From Oxytricha trifallax (Eukaryota > Ciliophora > Spirotrichea > Sporadotrichida > Oxytrichidae): a DNA stretch of 64,000 bases. The stretch is from the NCBI GenBank assembly GCA_000711775.1, contig ARYC01018587.1, positions 1-64,000 of the forward strand, in the 5' to 3' direction. Both the position numbers and the translations under genes were made by a program. The notes beneath the pieces are model-generated. The model was not told where the DNA came from, made no database searches, and was given only the letters and a program-made list of their open reading frames with translations. Every line of letters begins with the position of its first letter. Within the stretch, counting starts at the first letter, position 1. This document shows positions 1 to 10,904 of this stretch, piece after piece.

Positions 1-1000
1 TCTAGCCACAGAGGCACAGAAATTATTTTTTATATATTAAAATTAATATTATTTATTTTAATATTTCATATTTTTAAATATATTTTATACTATACTTTTG
101 ATATTCATCATACATTAATTATATTATATTTTCTGATTATGAGTTTATTAATCTAATACATATTATTGTTAGCATTATTTGATTTAGAATATCTTACAAA
201 CTTTACTAAAGAATTTATATATCAATATATTTATTATTTTTTATTCTTATTCGTTAGATACGATAAATATATATTATATATTATTATATTTTTTTTATTT
301 GATATTTTGTTATATTTTTTTTTAATAAATTATTATCATGAATTGATTGGTATTATTATTTTAATTTGATATAATAAATAATTTACTATTATAAGTATCT
401 GATGTCATTTTATCATGTTTTTCATTCTTTGAATAAATTAAATAAATTTATATTCACAAAATCTAGCTTCAATAATCATTTAAATTTCGTATAATCTTAT
501 TATATTAATTATTGTTATAATTAAAAAAATAGATGATTTTCTTGTCAAAAGTGTAAGATATTAAGGATTATGATAAATATAATGAGTTGTTAGTTATAAA
601 ATGAACATTCTACATTTTTTTATTTTATTAATTTTTATCGGGTTTTTTTATCAAAATTGTCGGGTTTTCTTATCAAAGTGGATAGGTTTACAGGGTTTTG
701 TATAATTTCCTGAATAAGTACTCACAAAATCAAAAATGCATTTTATATTACATATATTTTCTTATCTCTTATAATAAAAATCTTACTTTTAATAAATTTA
801 TTACTAATTAATTTTATAAAATATGCATTATATTATATTACATATTTTATATCAATCAGTAGTTAAAACTAATTTGAATATATTTTTTATAATATAATGT
901 TTGAATTTGTATTTTACAGCCTATTTGCTAAGTAAAGCAACTTATTTTTTTAATTTTTAAAACTTTTTAAATTTTATGATGAATGCTAAACAATATCATG
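1..1000. other. AT-rich stretch without recognisable gene
   Basis: Very AT-rich sequence with long T and A runs. The short open frame at 166-369 uses a TTG start and is a Leu/Ile/Tyr/Phe-only composition product of AT-rich DNA. A few GGGTTTT-like strings near 640-700 are not arrayed. Nothing supportable as a gene or RNA is seen. Confidence 0.6.
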
Positions 1001-1760
1001 GTAATGATGAGTGAACCCAAAATATTATTTCAATGACCTACTTTTGATAATGTTTCTGGAGTTTCCAAGTTGAATGAAGCAACTTAATTTTCCAATATTG
1101 GAAATATTTTAAATTTTGACATGATTAGTCAGGAATCTAATGGTAGTAATCAGTGAACCCAAAATGTTTTTTATATGAGCAACTTTTGATTATGATTTTG
1201 TAGTTTATATTACACGTTAAGGATATTATTTTTCAAGTTTTTGGGATTTTTTAAATTTTGTGATGACTCATCACGATTCTAATGGTAATATTCACTGAAC
1301 TCAAAATGTTTTTTATATGAGCCACTTTTGATGATGTTTTTGGAGTTTATATGTCGAGTGAAGCAACTAATTTTTCAATTTTTACAACTTTTTCAAATTT
1401 TGTGATGACTAGTCAAGAATCTCATGCTGGTGGTCAGTGAAGCCAAAATAATTTTTCAATGACCCACTTTTGATGATGTTTTTGGAGGTTCCAAGTCGAG
1501 TGAAGCAACTTATTTTTCATGTTTTGACATTTTTTTTCAATTTTGTGATTACTTGTCAGGAACTATATGGTTGTAGTCAGTGAAGCAAAAATATTTTTTC
1601 AATGACTCTTTTTTGATGATGTTTTTGCAGTTTATATGTCGAGTCAATCATATTAATTTTTATTTTGAAAACTTTTCAAAATTTTGTGACTATGTGTCAT
1701 GAATCTCATCTACAATTTATTGAAGTCAAAATATTATTTTTTATTAAATAAATGATTTAT
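1000..1760. repeat. Degenerate ~140-bp tandem repeat
   Basis: About five diverged copies in a row. Each carries the ordered landmarks 'tcagtgaacccaaaat', 'cacttttgatgatgtttttg', 'aagtcgagtgaagcaac' and 'aaattttgtgatga'. Landmark spacing is roughly 132-146 bp (for example near 1016, 1148, 1285, 1441, 1585 and 1724). No reading frame is maintained. The same family reappears at 3222-3480. Confidence 0.75.
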
Positions 1761-1924
1761 AATGTTTTTTTTATCTTTTTTGTAAATTATAACAAATTAT
1801 TTTTTAAGTTTTTCAATTTATTATAATATATAGACAAATGTTATTAATATGCATACATTATAATGTATAAAGTCATCCATATATTAGTAGTATCTTTAAT
1901 AATCATCAGAATACTTCTTAAAAA

Positions 1925-2035
1925 AATTACCAGGGGCTCTACCCCGTACCCCGGCAGGGTTCCACCCTTGCAACCCGTTGAAAGGGACATGCTGTCCCTT
2001 AAACCCTCGCTTATGTCTACGAATTCGCGCATTAT
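1925..2035. repeat. GC-rich patch with hairpins
   Basis: An isolated GC-rich block in AT-rich surroundings, starting near 'ccaggggctctacccc' and containing a perfect 8-bp stem with a 3-nt loop at 1982-2000 (AAGGGACA/TGTCCCTT). Both strands are open here, so the two ORFs overlapping it (1844-2071 minus, 1863-2045 plus) are shadows of composition. It may be a remnant of a small mobile element or a structured RNA; the class is not recognised. Confidence 0.45.
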
Positions 2036-2322
2036 AACTATATAAGTAAAATAATTTGGACTGATATGCATTTAATAGAGTAATAAAAATATTATATAAA
2101 TAATATGCTCTATTATAAATTCAATATGTGTTTCATATAAATAAGTTTTATACATAAAATTATGATAGTAGTACTATAGGAAGATTAAATTTAGGTCATA
2201 TTTTATTTAACAATTTTGCCATTATTTATACTTTTTGGAAATATACTTTTGGGTTTTAGACATAATAATAACAAAGTTCAAAGCTAAAGAGTAAATTAAA
2301 TATATTATATTAACATATTTTT

Positions 2323-2363
2323 GGTTTGGGGTTTTGGGTTTTGGGAAAAGGGGTTTTTGGGTT
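2323..2363. repeat. Degenerate telomere-like G/T tract
   Basis: Runs of GGGTTTTGGG and GGGGTTTTTGGG with interruptions, resembling the G4T4 telomere repeat of spirotrich ciliates in degenerate form. No TBE terminal inverted repeat follows it, so it could be a decayed transposon end or unrelated simple sequence. Confidence 0.4.
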
Positions 2364-2499
2364 ATGTGAAGATAAAGAAAGAAGTGGAAATCAAATCTTA
2401 TTTTGACGTTAGATATTGTTTAATCTTCATTAATATATAAGATTTTTGAAAATAATGGTGAAATTTTATTATAAGAGTGTTGTTATGCCATTAAAAAGT

Positions 2500-3220
2500 C
2501 AACTTATGTAAATTTAAGTAAAATATATTAAAATAAAAGTAATTATATGTTAATTATACTCAAATATTATTAAACCATTGGTAATTTATGAAAATTATTG
2601 ATAAATATGAGAAAACCAAAGTTTTATTATATAAATTAAAGTCAAATATGATATAGGGAATGTATATTTATGTTAAATATAGTCAAGTATGTTGAAGCCA
2701 AAGTAAATTTATGTTAATTATATTCAAATATGATGAAGGCAAAGTCAATTTATGTTACATATAGTCAAATATGCTGAAGCCAAAGTCAAATTATGTTAAT
2801 TATAGTTAAATATGCTGATGCCAAAGTCTAATTATGTTAATTATAGTCATATATCATGAAGCCAAAGTTAATTTATGGTAATTATACTCAAATATGCAGA
2901 AGCCATTGCCAAATTATGCTATTTATAGTCAAATTATGGAAAGCCAAAGTCAAATTATGATAAGCAATTGTAAAATATGATAAAGCCAAAGTAAATTTAT
3001 GTTAATTATAGTCTAATGTGATGAAGCCAAAGTAAAATTATGTTAATTATAGTAAAATATGATGAAGCCAAAGTCAAATTATGTTAATTATAGTCAAATA
3101 TGAGGAAGCCAAAGTAAAATTATGTTAATTAAAGTCAAATATGCGAAAGCCAAAGTCAAATTATGTTAATTATATTTAAATATGCGGAGACCAAAAGTGA
3201 AATAATGTTAATTTCAGTAA
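2500..3220. repeat. 41-bp tandem repeat array
   Basis: About 17 diverged copies of a 41-bp unit of the form 'gtcaaatatgatgaagcc' + 'aaagtcaaattatgttaatt' + 'ata'. Spacing of 'gaagccaaagt' is close to 41 bp through the block. It interrupts the ~140-bp repeat family, which is seen on both sides (1000-1760 and 3222-3480). Confidence 0.8.
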
Positions 3221-3221
3221 A

Positions 3222-3480
3222 ATGTTACGTTTATCAGGAATCTCATTCTAGTAGTCAGTAAAGCCATTATAATTTTTCTTTGACCCATTTTTGATAATGT
3301 TTTCGGAGATTACAAGTCGAGTAAAGCAACTTATTATTCAAGTTTTGTTGACTTTTTCAAATTTTGTGATGACTGGTAACAAATCTCATGGTAGTAGTCA
3401 GTGAAGCCAAAATATTTTTTCTATGACCCACTTTTGATGATGTTTTTGCAGTTTCCAACTCGAGTGAGGCACTTAATTTT
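3222..3480. repeat. Second block of the ~140-bp repeat
   Basis: Two further diverged copies of the 1000-1760 repeat, with the same landmarks (cagtgaagccaaaat, acccacttttgatgatg, cgagtgaagcaac). The position on the far side of the 41-bp array suggests the array expanded inside an older array. Confidence 0.7.
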
Positions 3481-3686
3481 TTCATAATATTTTGTATATA
3501 AAATTTTTTCAAAGTCAAGTCAATAAAGTGGCTCAGGGCAAAAAAAAAATTTTATTGTTGACCACGCGATATCGAATCTCCATAGTCGATTGTAGGGTAA
3601 ATATCACATTTTCGGATAGATTTGATGAAAAAAATTTGCTTCAAAATTCCAACGAGATGGTGACCCCAAAACCCTAATAAGTATAA

Positions 3687-3717
3687 CAAAACCCCAAAAC
3701 CCCAAAACCCCAAACCC
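3687..3717. repeat. C4A4 telomere-like tract
   Basis: Three tandem CAAAACCCC units followed by CAAACCC, matching the telomere repeat of Oxytricha and relatives. It directly precedes a minisatellite whose unit begins AAAACCC. It is internal to the window, so it is not a chromosome end here. Confidence 0.7.
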
Positions 3718-4508
3718 ACATGTAAGGCAAACAAAACCCACCTGTAAGGCAAACAAAACCCACCTGTAAGGCAAACAAAACCCACCTGTAAGGCAAACAA
3801 AACCCACCTGTAAGCCAAACAAAATCCACCTGTAAGCCAAACAAAACCCACCTGTAAGCCAAACAAAACCCACCTGTAAGCCAAACAAAACCCACCTGTA
3901 AGACAAACAAAACCCACCTGTAAGCCAAACAAAACCCACCTGTAAGCCAAACAAAACCCACCTGTAAGCCAAACAAAACCCACCTGTAAGCCAAACAAAA
4001 CCCACCTGTAAGCCAAACAAAACCCACCTGTAAGCCAAACAAAACCCACCTGTAAGCCAAACAAAACCCACCTGTAAGCCAAACAAAATCCACCTGTAAG
4101 CCAAACAAAACCCACCTGTAAGCCAAACAAAACCCACCTGTAAGCCAAACAAAACCCACCTGTAAGCCAAACAAAACCCACCTGTAAGCCAAACAAAACC
4201 CACCTGTAAGCCAAACAAAACCCACCTGTAAGCCAAACAAAACCCACCTGTAAGCCAAACAAAACCCACCTGTAAGCCAAACAAAACCCACCTGTAAGCC
4301 AAACAAAACCCACCTGTAAGCCAAACAAAATCCACCTGTAAGCCAAACAAAACCCACCTGTAAGCCAAACAAAACCCACCTGTAAGCCAAACAAAACCCA
4401 CCTGTAAGCCAAAGAAAACCCACCTGTAAGCCAAACAAAACCCACCTGTAAGCCAAAGAAAACCCACCTGTAAGCCAAAGAAAACCCACCTGTATTCCAA
4501 TAAAACCC
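3718..4508. repeat. 22-bp minisatellite (AAAACCCACCTGTAAGCC+AAAC)
   Basis: About 36 nearly identical 22-bp units. Variants sit mainly at the ends (taaggc on the left, aaagaaaa on the right), the usual picture of a homogenised array. The minus-strand unit has no stop triplet in any phase and 22 is not a multiple of 3, so all three minus frames are open for 280-320 codons with a 22-residue protein period. Those ORFs are artefacts of the array. Confidence 0.9.
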
Positions 4509-4686
4509 ACCAATCAAAACCCCAAAATCTCTTTGTTAGGTTCGTTAATCCTTTGATTTGTAGGTTATAGTCGGAATCTTATTGGGTTAAGTAGAGAATT
4601 TAAGACAATATGTAAAATAGATATTAACGATATATAGTGTATATTTATGATGATACGTATTTAGATTTAAAAATTAAGCTTAGGTA

Positions 4687-5463
4687 TTGGATGAGTATAT
4701 ATATATATATACTATGATGTTTCATCGCATTTTTCCTGAAATGTGTATCTCAACAAAGATTATATCTAATATTTATAGACGAAATGATATTACTTTCAAG
4801 ACTGTCATTAGAGTGAAGATATTGATTGATTTTCAGTGCCATTTTATTGTAATAAATTTACTTATATATATATATGATTAATTGCAAAGAGTTATTACTA
4901 ATAACATCAAGTTCAAACACGCAGATGAAGCTATCTTTAAATTTGTGTAAGAACTCTATTTACTACTCTCGCTTAATAAACCGAGGAAGAATGACATAAC
5001 TTTCTAAGCCTGAATATTCGTTAATACCAGCTAAAATTGCATGGGTGGCGACATTCACATTTTAGTCATAAACTTTAATGCTATAAAATTTTTTATACCA
5101 TGACTTCATAATAATGTGTTGAATGTAAATACATCTTAAATATAACGATTAAGAGATCATTCTATTTGTATATAACCTCTTAGTTCTAAGACTAAGGAGT
5201 AAGAAAGCTTATCAAGAGTTAAATAAAACTCCAGTATATAACGTTTCCTATAGACGACAGTTTAATGGAATCGAATTTTATATGAGTTAAATTAAGACTC
5301 ACTATAAGAAACCGCTCTTGTATCACTTTATGCATGACTTGCCTATAGATACTGTAAACTTGATTCATTTAGGTGCAAAAGAGTGAGCATAGATATAACA
5401 ACAGTTTTTGCAAGTGAATGAAGAATGAATGTTTATAAATAAGTTTTAGATTTAAATGAATGA
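4687..5463 (+). pseudogene. TBE-A transposase remnant
   Basis: A C-terminal two-thirds remnant of the TBE DDE transposase. From about 4714 it encodes MFHRIFPEMCIS, IYRRNDI and a DE-containing HADEA stretch, matching the TBE-C transposase at the same positions. The end 'VYKQVLDLNE'-like tail and TGA at 5461-5463 are kept. Frame changes and deletions occur around 4940-5400, including loss of much of the second catalytic block. The IYRR motif carries a CGA codon where TBE-E has TGA. Confidence 0.75.
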
Positions 5464-5469
5464 ATAAGT

Positions 5470-6231
5470 TCACATATTAAATTAACCAGAAAGGGATTTG
5501 GCTTCTCTTTCTTTTCCTCTTCCTATGGCTTGCTTGGGCCCATATTTCTACTCTTAGTGCAAGCTCCTTCATCTTTATTCATTTTAACTGTCTTTTAATC
5601 AACATTTATAAAGTATTATGCTCACTAAATGAATAGTCAATGACTTTCTTTCTCTATGAACCTTTGCATGCTCTTTCATTAGGAATATACCAATTCCAGG
5701 TTTCCCTAAAAAACTATAAATCAAAGATTACTAGAAATGAATGGATGCTTCTTAAGCTCTGCGAGCTAGGTCTCGTTTATTAGTATGCCTTGCTTCTTTT
5801 AATCTTTAAGATAAATAGAGTAGCATTTCTTGTGAGCTTCTTGAATAATCTCTCTAAGATAACTCTCTCTTAAAGTGCTAAGAACACCAGAAAAGAAGCT
5901 CCTTACAGGAAACTTATTAGAGAGTTGTTTTATAGGAAGGAAGATAAACTACAAACTTTTCATCTTTCATCGCGTCCGATTAGTAATTGAAATCTCTGGA
6001 TAGTTTGGTATTTCTATTAACTTAATTTCATTGTTTTTGAAGGCTTTCTTCTCATCACAGAGTATCGCTTTTAAGAATAAGATTTTGGAACCTTCCATCG
6101 TTGAAAGGAATAATCCCACTATATTACATGATTGAGTATATATTAAATGCTTAACATCTTAAGTGAGGTATCCATAGAGATATTCCTTGCTTCTAAATCT
6201 TGAGATTATTTCTTAAGCTTTAACCTTCTTC
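5470..6231 (-). pseudogene. TBE-A 22 kDa gene, interrupted by TBE-B
   Basis: Reverse-strand sequence aligns with the TBE 22 kDa gene of TBE-C over its whole downstream part, ending at the same TGA (5470-5472). Its 5' end is cut by insertion of TBE-B at 6232-6234. The intron region (near 5714-5731) is reduced to an 18-nt GTAATC...TATAG remnant. Several frame disruptions are present. Confidence 0.75.
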
Positions 6232-6372
6232 ATTCAAAACCCCAAAACCCATTTCAGTAGTTTGATTGAATTTTTGATTGATAAAAGTAGACTATTAGTA
6301 CATGCTTTATTAGGGTTTAATAGGGTTTATGTAGGGGTTTAATGTTTAAATATTAGTATTATAAGTGAATAT

Positions 6373-8154
6373 ATGCGAGATTTGGAGTTTATTTATAACT
6401 GTGAGTATAAATATTTATTTTTTAGATTGCTTTTTGGATGTGATGAATATAATGATCAACTCAAACCTATCCAAAATTGCACTTCTATAGCAAGGCTGCT
6501 CCATAATACTCCTGCAACTGTTAAGTCACAACTGTCTATTAGCATTGAATTTAAAGAGATAGCAACTTAATTTCAAGCCTAAGAGACCCTTAAAGATTTA
6601 GCAGCATCATATAGTAAATTATTTTTAGTGTTAGTAAATGAATAGATTAATTAAAATTTATGAATTCTTAAATATCGTTTAAAATCATAGAAGTCTTAAA
6701 TATGGGAAAATTTATATATTTTAGAGAGATTTGAAATTTATTTATATCGAAAATTATATTGCATATACACACGATATTCTGACGTTAGGGCTAAATTTCG
6801 CTCCAGATATAAAAAATGACACCTGCCGAGGTGGATCTTGGAAAAGTCAGCTTGCTATACGGGAAACCACTTTATTTTCACCTCTTTTTATTTAAGATTA
6901 CTATTAATTATATTAAAATTAATAATATATAAATTTACTCAATTCACTAAATTTATAATTTATCACTAATCTTAATGCTTAATAGAGAAATTTTATTATA
7001 TTAAAATTATTTTAGTTTTAATTAAAAATTAAAACTATATTATTAAATTTAATATTATTAATAATAATCTTAAATAAAAAGAGGGTGAAAATAAAGTGGT
7101 TTCCCGTATAGCAAGCTGACTTTTCCAAGATCCACCTCGGCAGGCGTCATTTTTTATATTTGGAGCGAAATTTCGCCCTAACGTCAGAATATCGTGTGTA
7201 TATGCAATATAGTTTTCGAGATAATTAAATTTCAAATCTCTCTAAAAATATAAATTTTCCCTTATTTAAGACTTCTATGATTTAACGATATTTAAGAATT
7301 CATAAATTTTGATTAATCTATTCATTTACTTACACTAAAATAATTTTACCTTATCAATTTTCTTAATAATGATAAGACTCTGAAATACTGGGCTCCCTTC
7401 TCTTTCGCTTAAAGAGCTGTGATTTTTCATCTCCAATTTCCTGAGCTTCATATCTCTGCTTAATCTATAGCGAACATATATAAAAAGATTGGAATTTCTT
7501 ACAAGACGGAATCAATCGCATTAAGAGAGTGATTGACTTAAATGTTTCATTTTATAAGGATAATTTAAATTATATATTCGATTAAATGCAGAGAGCTTTT
7601 ATTTATAACATGAAGTTCATACACGCTGATGAGGCAGTATTTACCTTTAATACCTTCATATCTAGGTCTTGGTATAAAAGATATAGCAACATTAAAGTAG
7701 ATGATTAAAAGGTTAAGGTGTAAACTCATGCTATACTTGGTGGAATAAGTGATAATAATGGATTTATGTAATTCCCCCTCACTCAATAAAGACTGAATAA
7801 TACATAAAGTTTTTGTAATAACTCAGAGATAAGTACGCGTACTAAGAGATCATTCTATTTGTAGATAACTTATCTGTTCATAAAACTAAAGACACAAGGT
7901 TGGTATATGAAAGGTTAAACATAACACCTGTATTTAATGTTTCGTACAGTCCTCAATTTAATGGAATTGAAATATATTGGGGGTTATTGAAAGACCACTA
8001 CAAGGAACTTCTACTCTATCACTTGATACACGACTTGAAGATAGATACAGTAGATTTTATTAAGAGTGCTGCTAAGAGAGTCAGCGATGATAAAGCTGTG
8101 TATGCGCAAGAGAATCAATTCATGCTTAACTTGTTACATTCTCTCTCTGTCTAA
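6373..8154 (+). pseudogene. TBE-B transposase, broken by foldback element
   Basis: DDE transposase of the TBE family. The N-terminal part (from ATG 6373, MRDLEFIYNCEYKY) contains the helix-turn-helix-like stretch SIARLLHNTPATVKS and is interrupted at 6612 by a 739-bp inverted-repeat element (6613-7351). It resumes with FVDNLSVHKT near 7855 and SPQFNGIEIYWG near 7950. The last residues and the end of the facing 22 kDa gene are missing through a deletion near 8100-8155 that fuses the two gene ends. It cannot encode an active enzyme as it stands. Confidence 0.85.
6613..7351. mobile_element. Foldback element inside TBE-B transposase
   Basis: Arms of about 290 bp are inverted copies of each other (left from 6613 AGTAAATTATTTTTAGTG, right ending AAATAATTTTACCT at 7351), around a ~150-bp AT-rich centre. 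Flanking TAT triplets (6610-6612, 7352-7354) fit a target duplication. Removing the element plus one TAT restores the transposase sequence seen in TBE-C. The ORF at 7035-7235 lies in one arm and is mirrored in the other, so it is not a gene. Confidence 0.85.
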
Positions 8155-8754
8155 CTTGCTGCTCTCTTTCATCAAGTATATAGCAGTACCAGGTTTTTCT
8201 ATAAAGTTAAAAGACTAAGCTTACTTGAGATTAAAGGATGCTTTTGAAGTTCCTACAGCCAGGTGTCACTGATTTTAATTCCCTGCTTCTCTTTTCCTTC
8301 AGGAAAGATGCTGTTGCGTTTGTTTTGAGCTTCTTAAATTACTTAATTTAAGTACTCAGGTTTCTGAGTTCCAAGAATACCAAAGAAGAAGTTTCGCTCT
8401 GGCAACTTATTCGAGAGTTGTAGCTTTGATGGTAGGTAAGAGAGCAATATCTGGATCACTCATAGCATCATCATAGAGATTTGTTACTGAAATTTCAGGG
8501 TAGTTAGGTATCTCTATCATCCTAATTTCATTAGACTTAAAAGCTTTTTTCTCTACACTTAATAAGGCTTTTAAGAATGAGATTTTTGTTCCTTCCTAGT
8601 TTGGCAAGAACAATCCAACTATCATGAATATATTAATCTTAGTTAAGAACTTACCTTGCTATACCAAATATCTATACAGGTCCTCTTTACTTTGAAATTT
8701 TCCTATTAAATCTTGAGATTAAATTTTCTTCATTGCATCATTCATAGACTCCAT
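8155..8754 (-). pseudogene. TBE-B 22 kDa gene, 3' truncated
   Basis: Starts at ATG 8754 (MESMNDAMKK-like) and follows the TBE-C 22 kDa protein closely, including the central block equivalent to IEIPNYPEISVTN near 8490-8530. A 26-nt intron-like sequence, GTAAGC...TTTATAG, lies at 8199-8224. The second exon is cut short by the deletion that also removed the transposase tail. Whether the first exon is free of disabling changes was not checked codon by codon. Confidence 0.7.
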
Positions 8755-8954
8755 CTTGCTTCCTCTAACTAGAAATGTTAATGAAATTTAAAATTATGGA
8801 TATCCATTCTAAGTTTATTAAAATCTTACTAATATATAGGGAGGACCTATTGGAGGTCAACCTTGAAAAGATATGAGGAGAAGTATTGAAAAACTTGCTC
8901 CAAGTTTTACAGATTGATTTCCATTTATATCAATCTGTCTCCATTTAATTGCTC

Positions 8955-9150
8955 CTAATAATGTTAAATTATTTTAGGAGGTCCTCAAAATTAAGTTCAA
9001 ACTTTATTAGGAGTTAAATTTTAAGGTTAAAACTTAATTAGGAGCATATTAAATTAAAAAATTGTTTAATAACTTTACCTCCAAATTAAGTTCAAACTTG
9101 ATTTGGAGGACCTCCTAGAGAAACAAAACTTCATTAGGAGTATTTTAATT
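8955..9150. promoter_or_regulatory. TBE-B divergent spacer with CTCCTAAT repeats
   Basis: Spacer between the divergent 22 kDa and zinc-finger/kinase genes. It has repeated CTCCTAAT/ATTAGGAG motifs and the palindrome-like 'ctccaaattaagttcaaac...tttggagg'. The same arrangement occurs in TBE-C, D and E, so it is a likely shared promoter or protein-binding region; function is inferred from position and conservation only. Confidence 0.55.
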
Positions 9151-9323
9151 TACTAAAACGTATAAAATTCTCATGAATTATGTCAACTTACAGTCTTCTA
9201 TGGTTATTTAATTTTCTTACCTCTCAGCCAAGAATCTACCAGAGTGTCTTATACTCGGCTATTGTAGTCGATCAAGGTATATTTTATCATTATTATAATA
9301 AAAAAATATATCAGTAAACTAAA

Positions 9324-10740
9324 ATGAGCGCTAGCCTTTTAAGAAAAGCGGGATTACTTGGGTAAAATCAATAAAAAATTATCATTCCAGTAACTAAGAA
9401 AATTAGAGACCAGAGACGCTTGAACTCAGTGAGAGCCTACTGATGACAACTTTGACCAGTCTAGCTTTGAGATTTAAATATAAGTTAAGCAGGAGGTCAT
9501 CATAGAAGCTGTGCAAATTGAGGATGAGGTAAAACAACTCTTCAAGTTGACTATTAATGCAAAAAATGCAATAAAGTTTTCCCTTACAAGTCAACTTATA
9601 AGAGACACTTGAGAGATATACACAACGATATGCCAAGGTTATACCTCAAGCATTAAAAGAAAGATAGGAAGTATGTCTGTGAGTTTTGTGAGAAGCCATA
9701 TTCTAATACTAGAGACCTCAAAGTGTACTTAAAGAAAAAACACAATCAAAGTTTTGTCTTTATTCATGAACCTACAGGGAATAGATTTCTCTAAAAGAGA
9801 AGATCAAGAAACCCAGTGGAGTCTATTAGAGTTGAAGTCTAGAAGTAAGTTAAAATTATGAAAGCAGTCAAGAACTTTCTAGTCTCTGATATTAATGAAA
9901 TCATGGTTAAAATAGAGGGAATGAAAGATTCCCATATTAAAAATTTTTTACTTCATTTTTGCCTAGAAAGCTCTCTGTCTCATATAGATATAATAGAGAA
10001 GAGAGTCATTACTGATGACTAATATGCTTACAAGATATATCCATTAATTTATTTCCTTGCTGATGACAAGTTCTAAATGGGATTCGCTAATGAGTATTAT
10101 GATCTTTAAAAGGCAAAGTTAAATGAATGCAGACATATGATGCTATTTTACTTGGTAAAGATCATGTAGCCTTTAGGCTTCCATTACTAGAAATGACTTA
10201 CATAGAATTCTTATTTGATAATAGATGTCAGAGATAAATTAGCTAGATAGTATAGCAGATAGTTGAGGGGATTGAAGAGCTTCACAAGATTGGTTATGTT
10301 CAAAAGAGACTTAAAGGCGTAGAACATCATGATGAACTTTTAGCCTCTTAGAATTTTATATTTGAATTCAACAGAAGTCAAAAAGTGCAAGCCTCTGAAT
10401 TAAGAAATGTATACGGCACTCCTGGATATTTCCCAGAGAGAGAGGATTGGAGATATGGAGACACTTAATCGGATATCTGGGCTCTAGCAGTAATAATAAT
10501 AGAGACCGACATGCCAAGAAATGATTACTTTAGCTGCAGGGGTGAGAGAGATTCTAAGCAGAGAATCAAACAATATCTCGATAAAAATAAAATAAATGGA
10601 GGTCTCAGAGAACTAGCACAATCTACTATTATCAAGCCAAGCTAAGATAATTAACAAAAAATAGAAACAATCAATCATCAACTTAGAAAAATAGTATTCA
10701 GAGAACTGCCATATGACTCTAAGCTTATAATTGTGTGTAA
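9324..10740 (+). pseudogene. TBE-B zinc-finger/kinase ('57 kDa') gene with in-frame TGAs
   Basis: Starts MSASLLRKAGLLG at 9324 and aligns along its length with the TBE-C protein. Two in-frame TGA codons lie near 9418-9432, at positions that are TGT (Cys) and TGG (Trp) in TBE-C. Zinc-finger-like and protein-kinase regions follow. The kinase loop is eroded (HRDLKPEN is replaced by a diverged stretch near 10300-10330) while GTPGYFPERE is kept near 10410. The usual TGA stop (FV-stop in TBE-C) is changed to TGT, so the frame runs on. End coordinate is approximate. Confidence 0.75.
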
Positions 10741-10904
10741 TATTTTAAATACTCGCTTGTAAAACTAACTTAAATAAACTAATATTTAATCATAAAAACT
10801 TTACAAAAATTAATAAAACCCTAATATAAATTCTTTAATAGTCTAGTCTGCTTATATAAATCAAAACCAAATCAAAGTATTAATAGGGTTAATGATTTAA
10901 ATAG

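Larger units (their letters stand above)
4515..6231. mobile_element. TBE-A: degenerate, truncated TBE transposon
   Basis: The left end CAAAACCCCAAAATCTC follows an AAT target triplet. The terminal repeat then reads 'cctttgatttgtagg', resembling the end of TBE-E. Inside lie remnants of the transposase gene (plus) and the 22 kDa gene (minus). It stops at 6231, where TBE-B begins after an ATT triplet inside the 22 kDa gene. The zinc-finger/kinase half of TBE-A is not found beyond TBE-B; the satellite array starts there instead. Confidence 0.8.
6235..10890. mobile_element. TBE-B: nearly full TBE transposon
   Basis: The left end is CAAAACCCCAAAACCC followed by the terminal repeat 'tttcagtagtttgattg', after an ATT triplet in TBE-A. 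Gene order is transposase (+), 22 kDa (-), zinc-finger/kinase (+). The right end is degenerate: 'accctaat...tagtct...aatcaaag' at about 10817-10876 still aligns with the inner terminal repeat, but the CCCCAAAA tip is lost where satellite begins. Length without the 739-bp foldback insertion is about 3.9 kb, close to the 4.16 kb of TBE-C. Confidence 0.85.

Noticed and set aside
3687-3717. Real chromosome end or macronuclear telomere
   Set aside because: Sequence continues on both sides and the tract is only about 30 bp; similar strings are also the ends of TBE transposons.
3552-4517. Three minus-strand ORFs of 279-321 codons
   Set aside because: They arise because the 22-bp repeat unit lacks stops in every phase; the translations are the same 22-residue period in three frames.
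7035-7235. 66-codon ORF
   Set aside because: Lies within one arm of the 6613-7351 foldback and is mirrored in the other arm.
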